Origin: Rhodosporidiobolus odoratus
Lineage: Eukaryota > Basidiomycota > Microbotryomycetes > Sporidiobolales > Sporidiobolaceae
DNA length: 64,000 bases
Assembly (NCBI GenBank): GCA_034387635.1
Contig: JAOANU010000010.1
Location: 124,001-188,000 of the forward strand
Reading direction: 5' to 3'
Position numbers and translations under genes: made by a program. How positions within the stretch are numbered: the stretch's first letter is position 1; each line of letters begins with the position of its first letter. Positions 59,617 to 64,000 of this stretch are shown here, piece after piece. The notes below the pieces were generated by a model. It was given only the letters and a program-made list of their open reading frames with translations. It did not search any database and was not told the origin of the DNA.

Positions 59617-62567
59617 ATGAAGGAGAGGGATTTGAAGCACGTACTGGGACGAATGATAGGGATGGAGGAGCCGAAGAAGGGGGAAGAGGTATGTATCGTT
59701 CACCAATCCACGAGCTACAATGGACTGACTCGCTTGAGCAATCAGCGCTCCGTCTACGACAGGATGGACGACCAGACGAGGCCTTGCCGCCTGAGAAACG
59801 TGGATGAACGCGCCGTATTCACCTCGGCGTTCTCAGACGCCATCATCAACACCGCTCGGCGGGGAAACGACGTCCTGCGATTGCTTGCGAAGTACATCCA
59901 GGGCAACCTCGCCCGGCTACCGGAACTGCTGGTATTCACTCTCGCAGGTGGAGGGGGCGCGGAAGGGAGCGCAGCAAGCCTATCCTTCCTCACCAGCCCA
60001 GGCGGGGGGTTCGCGGCAGAGCGACTGCGCAAAATCGGACGCATCCTCGAGTACATACTCATAACGGACCCCTTCTCCCTCGCTTGGAGCCGCACCGGTG
60101 CACCACCAAGGACCGACACAGGCGCTCCGCCGGGGAAGAAGACGGAAGCCTCGAGAAGAGACCAGCAAGCGTCAGCGTACGGCAGCAAGCTCGAGCAAGT
60201 ACGTCATGCATGATATGGACGACGACGACGACGACAACGACAACGACGACGACGACGAGGTGCGAGATTACCCTGAGAAGCTGGTCAAGGAGGAAGAGCT
60301 GCGCAAGGTCATCAAAGCGTCGGCCGCGCCGTCCGCCTTTGCAAACGACTTGGTCAGGCTCATGGACCGCTTCCTCGCCTTTAGGCATCGAGAACTGGCG
60401 ACGTTCCTCGACGAGCGTGAAATTGGGCTAAGACAAGGCGGCGCGATGCCCAAGAACGGCCAAGCGAGAGCCGAGGACGGGCAACGCTTCCACAAGATTG
60501 GCGCTCGCAAGGCATTGGTGAGCTTCTTCTCAACCGTGCGGCAAATGGTTCAGCGGTCGGCACTGCCGGTGAGTGGATTCCCTCAGCCTCAACACGAACG
60601 ACGACCTGATTGAGTCTCATACAGTACTACGACCCGGATTGGGTCGACACAGGCGCGTCAAGTCTCGCGACAATGCTCGACCATCCCGACGAGATCATCG
60701 CAGCCGTAGAAGAGGAAGTCACTGCGCTAACCGAGCCGGCGTTCGAGAAACTCGCGGGACTGGCGACACGCGATCATCAGGCGGCGTTACGGGACCTCTT
60801 TGAAAGCCTTTACCGCCTGGTCGAGTTCCGCGCGGCGAGGGAGGACGGCAATGAGAAAGTGCTGAGCCGTGAAGAGTTGAGGGGGGAGGCAAAGTTAGGG
60901 GGGAAAGTGAGGGTAAAGGTCGCAGATGAGGTGGCAGAGGGCTTGAAGAAGACGGGAGACATCTGTCGGGAGAGATTTGGTCTCGAAGGGAAGAAGACCC
61001 TGTGGAACCAGTCGATCAAGGAGCTTGGCGCGACGTCGGAATTCCTCAATACCCTTGTCGATCTGTCCAAGCTACCTCCGTACTACCTCCCGACTGGCCA
61101 TTTCCGCATCTCCTCTACTCACATACGCTTTACGGTGGCCGATTTGCGAAGACCCAAGTCCGTTCCGAAAGGTGCAGCCGACTCACCATCACCGCATCGC
61201 ACATTGACGCTGACCCCTGGCCTGTTCATACGGTACAGACTTCGACGTCAAGAAGCACTCCACCGGCAACCTTTTCTTGCACCACGTTCGCTCCTCAGCC
61301 AGCAAGTCGAGCAATCTCAGCGTCAACGACTACGCGAAGCTGCTCCGCCCAATGGAAGAATTCATCGTCAACGGCGACGAGATCAAGTCGCGGCCCGTAT
61401 CACCCGTCGTGTCGAAGCAGGCAATGGAGTGGAAGACCGGCCTGAAGATGCAAGACGTGATCAACTTCAAGCAGACCGGCGCAACGGTTGACCGCGTCTT
61501 CCTACTCCATCGCCGCGTCCAGCTCGACTACAAGCACCCCGGCACCTGGAAAGGCCTACCACAAGACTGGGACGACGTCGCCAAGGCGGAGGGCCAGTCA
61601 GAGCTGCGCGACTTCATTGGGCAAGATTCAGATGGCGATCTCGACATCAAGAACACCTCGTTTGTCGGAGTCGACCCAGGCAACGTCTGCCCAGTTGCCG
61701 GCGCGGCCTCAGTACCAGTCAGCAGGGACGAAGGGAAGACCCGCCGTGAAGCCGGATTTGTCCTCAAGCGGGGCGTTTTCCAAGCGGCGGTAAAGGTTCT
61801 CAATCAGACTGCTTCGCACCGCAACAACAAGATCGCAGCCCTGTTCAACGTCGGGTCGCCTACTCCACCATTGCCGGGCGAATCAGAGTCCATCCCGGCT
61901 ATCCCCATCTTGAAGAAGCTCAGCACGGTCCGCTCGCAAGATCGTCAAGAAGCTCAGCGACGCGGCAGGATCAAGGCGAACCAGGTCGCAAGCGAGTTTG
62001 TTCATCTGGCCATGAACGCCGGAAAGCTGGCAGCAGATCCCAGCGCCATGAAGACAGACGAGTCGAGCGAGACTCACAATTATGTCGTCTTCGTCGGCGA
62101 CGAGGGGGGACAGAAGAACTCTGGCGGTCGTCGAGGAGCGGATAGAGGAGGTCCTCTGATTCGTCGCGCCGCCATCGAATGCCGAGCTCGCGGGATCAAG
62201 GCCAAGTTCGTCCGTACCCCGGAGCACTTCACCTCGAAGCGATGCTCAAAGCCCGACTGCAAAAGCGCCAATGGTCTGCGAAACGAGTGAGTAATTCCTT
62301 CCAATTCTGTTGAGTTCGAGCAAGCTGACACAGCCTGAGTGCAGGCTCTCCCATCCCCGCTACGCCTCGGGGAGCCCGTGCTATCGAGTTGTTGCCTGTG
62401 ATGGACCGGCCGGCCAGAATCGACCGCATGCCTCCCACCGCGACGTCAACGCCGGCGTCAACATCATCGCCAACGGGATCAGCTACCTTCGGAACGGTCG
62501 ACAAGCTTGGCAGCCTAGGGCAAAGTCTCAGACGAAGGGCAAGGGAAAGGAAAAGGGAAAGGCATAG
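59617..62567 (+). CDS. Fanzor: TnpB-type RNA-guided nuclease
   Basis: Eukaryotic relative of transposon TnpB/Cas12; characterised members cut DNA guided by an omega-RNA. Six exons join in exact phase: 59617-59688, 59746-60198, 60281-60568, 60625-61171, 61239-62286, 62345-62567, giving 876 residues from the first in-frame ATG. RuvC-I is FVGVDPGNVCPVAG (Asp599). The C-terminal core is PEHFTSKRCSKPDC..PCYRVVAC..HRDVNAGVNIIANG: Glu782, T785-S786, zinc Cys789, 794, 815, 821, and RuvC-III Asp836. Spacing from Asp599 to the TS pair is 185 residues and from the last Cys to RD 13, inside the published Fanzor signature. Glu742 (VFVGDEGG) sits at the RuvC-II-like site; Glu782, 40 residues later, could be the relocated catalytic Glu. 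An Asp repeat at 60215-60260 falls in an intron in this model. The N-terminal half is not recognisable. Confidence 0.88.
60215..60260 (+). repeat. GAC trinucleotide repeat
   Basis: (GAC)n with two interruptions. In the splice model it lies in intron 60199-60280; if that intron is retained it would code an Asp/Asn run. Confidence 0.8.
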
Positions 62568-62847
62568 GGGAGGTAGAAATTGGGGTGGCTGAAGGGTGGG
62601 CTTGATTTGGGTAGGAGGAGCGCTTGCCATGATGATAGGACTTCTCTCTCGTAGTACTGTGGCTTCTCTGTTGACTCTTTGTCGCTGTTTCCCCTCTCTC
62701 TTTCATCTCTCCCTTCCTGTAATCACGGGTCGCTTGATGCACACGAGAGGAATCAGAGAGCCGAGAACACAGGCTTGGTTTCATGCAACACACAAGTCTC
62801 AAGCGGGAAGAAAAGTAGACACTGACGAGAAGGAGGAACTACGAGTC
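62568..62847 (+). other. Non-coding 3' flank of Fanzor, candidate omega-RNA/element end
   Basis: 280 bp between the Fanzor stop and the convergent gene's stop, with no ORF. Fanzor guide RNAs normally start near the 3' end of the nuclease gene and reach into the right element end, so a guide scaffold would be expected here. I cannot fold the sequence or identify an element boundary, so this is positional inference only. Confidence 0.3.
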
Positions 62848-64000
62848 TCAAGTGTAACGAGTGCGCTTGCGGGAGGAGCTACCGTGATCGGCGAGTGCAG
62901 CCTGCGGTAGCGACTGGTGAGCACGAGGGAAAGAAAGGAGGGAGCAAGAGAGAGGGGACCGCACCACCTGCTCACGCAACTCGGTGTTCTGCCGGAGAAA
63001 CCAAGTCAGCTCGGAAAAGTAGCAAAAGTAAGAACGAGAGACCAGGCGTACCTCCTTCTTAAGCTCGGCGTTATCGAAGCGGAGTTGCTTGAGCTTGGCC
63101 TCAATTGGGCTGACGGGAGTATAGTCCTGCAGAACAACAAGTCAGGCAAGAAGAGTGGGAGAGGAGAAAGGGAGACAACGTACAAACTCTTTGATCTTGC
63201 CCGTTCCATCCTCAAAGGTGATACAGCCCACCAGCTCCTGAATCTTGCGCATAGCCGCATCTTCGCTCGGCAGAGGAGGGAAATCTTCGGCGCTCAATTG
63301 GGCGAGCTGAAACCTGTGGACGTCGCGATCTTCGAGGTACTCGTCGTAGCCTTGGGCCAGGGCGCATGTGAGCCCGTAGAAGATCTTGTAGTAGGCGCGA
63401 TTCTGGCTAATGTTGAGGTAGTACTTGCTGTCGTCCAGCTCGTGGCCGGTTAAATGGTGGGACAGGTTGGAAATGAGAGAGTGCGGAAGAAAGTCGCATG
63501 TCGGGTCGGGGAACGGGAGAGGAAGCTCGGCATGGAGGCTGTTCTTGTGAAGGTTTGCGATGATATATTCCTGGAGGAGAGTTGGGAGACCGGTCGTGAC
63601 TTGGCCGGCTTGAAGGGCGATCTTGAAGGCGCAACGACAGACGGGGGACAGGTCGCGCAGCCATACCCAGAGGCGACACTGGGCTGACTCGGGCGCATGG
63701 ATGTTGCCGCAGACAAGGTAGGGTCTGCGAGAACCAGTCCTCAGCAAAATATAGAGGAAGGGACAGAGGGGAAATGTACTCGAGGTAGTGAAGGTTTGTC
63801 TTCGAGATCTTGAACTGAGCGGGATACGGCTTACAACCATACTCGAAGCAGTAACAATGCAGGACTGCCAGAGCAAAGGGATCAGCAATCGTAACCGAGG
63901 CGCGGGAAGAGTGAGCGGAACAGGCATACAAGGCTCGAGATCGTCCAGTTTGGCCTGCTCAACAGCCTCAATGGTCTTGAGCGAGTTGCCGTGCTTGTCG
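62848..64000 (-). CDS. Unrecognised gene, 5' end beyond the window
   Basis: Partial; reads DKHGNSLKTIEAVEQAKLDD at the right edge and continues ALAVLHCYCFEYGCKPYPAQ, then LVCGNIHAPESAQCRLWVWL, FKIALQAGQVTTGLPTLLQE, HELDDSKYYLNISQNRAYYK, YDEYLEDRDVHRFQLAQLS and ITFEDGTGKIKEF. After introns come YTPVSPIEAKLKQLRFDNAE, LKKE, NTELREQ and AALADHGSSSRKRTRYT, a leucine-zipper-like helix with a basic tail, stop at 62848-62850. Five or more introns. The early part vaguely resembles the end of a fungal BTB domain (YCFEY.., LVCGNIHAPES), but I would not assign it. Convergent with the Fanzor gene. Confidence 0.55.

Noticed and set aside
62848..64000. Idea that the right-edge gene is a transposase (KDZ-like) paired with Fanzor
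   Set aside because: No DDE or Cys-cluster motif is visible; it is convergent with Fanzor, intron-rich and has a zipper-like tail, more like a host gene.

Overview
The window reads as nuclear DNA of a GC-rich basidiomycete yeast. Genes are dense and on both strands. They carry many short spliceosomal introns, often starting GTGCGT, GTGAGT or GTACGT, with CTAAC/CTGAC-like branch sites; some are only about 34-38 nt long. Gene content (PKC1 with HR1-C2-C1-kinase order, URE2-like GST, TBCD, IWR1, GEP4, four CPL1/PriA-type secreted proteins) and intron style suggest Pucciniomycotina, probably Microbotryomycetes/Sporidiobolales (Rhodotorula-like). That placement is inference.

Layout. 0-9.6 kb: an uncertain coiled-coil gene, a triple KH-like gene, a CPL1-type secreted protein (minus), a URE2-type GST and a small tail-anchored-like protein. 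9.8-15.2 kb: an MFS transporter and GEP4. 15.3-18.0 kb: two tandem SANT/Myb-like paralogues, the second with in-frame stops. 18.4-19.3 kb: copy 1 of a dispersed 0.82-kb element. 19.3-25.7 kb: leukotriene A4 hydrolase/aminopeptidase, mitochondrial ribosomal uL29m and a second type of CPL1-like protein. 26-36.8 kb: an unrecognised gene, IWR1, a Ser/Pro-rich protein ending CCRCIIC, and TBCD. 37.0-42.75 kb: a small gene running into a repeat edge, the second copy of the CPL1 gene of 4.9-6.5 kb in inverted orientation, and a second KH-like gene split by copy 2 of the 0.82-kb element. 43-56 kb: two unrecognised genes, an AN1 zinc-finger protein, PKC1, a Zn2Cys6 regulator and the fourth CPL1-like gene. 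56.8-62.6 kb: a locus ending in a Fanzor, the eukaryotic TnpB-type RNA-guided nuclease. The right edge cuts an unrecognised gene.

Main result. The strongest candidate for an unusual system is the Fanzor at 59.6-62.57 kb. Its RuvC-I Asp, a candidate rearranged Glu, the T-S-x-x-C4 zinc finger and the terminal HRD-x-NA motif are all present in one splice-consistent frame. Upstream, the same frame continues for about 1.8 kb through three isolated stop codons. The locus may therefore be a decaying long form, or a nuclease with a detached partner.

Second result. Two near-identical 2.0-kb segments (4841-6836 and 37364-39366) are inverted relative to each other and each cover a CPL1 gene with its promoter. 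On the outer side of each lies a convergent KH-like gene, and these two are strongly diverged. The simplest reading is an old inverted segmental duplication in which the CPL1 tract has been re-homogenised.
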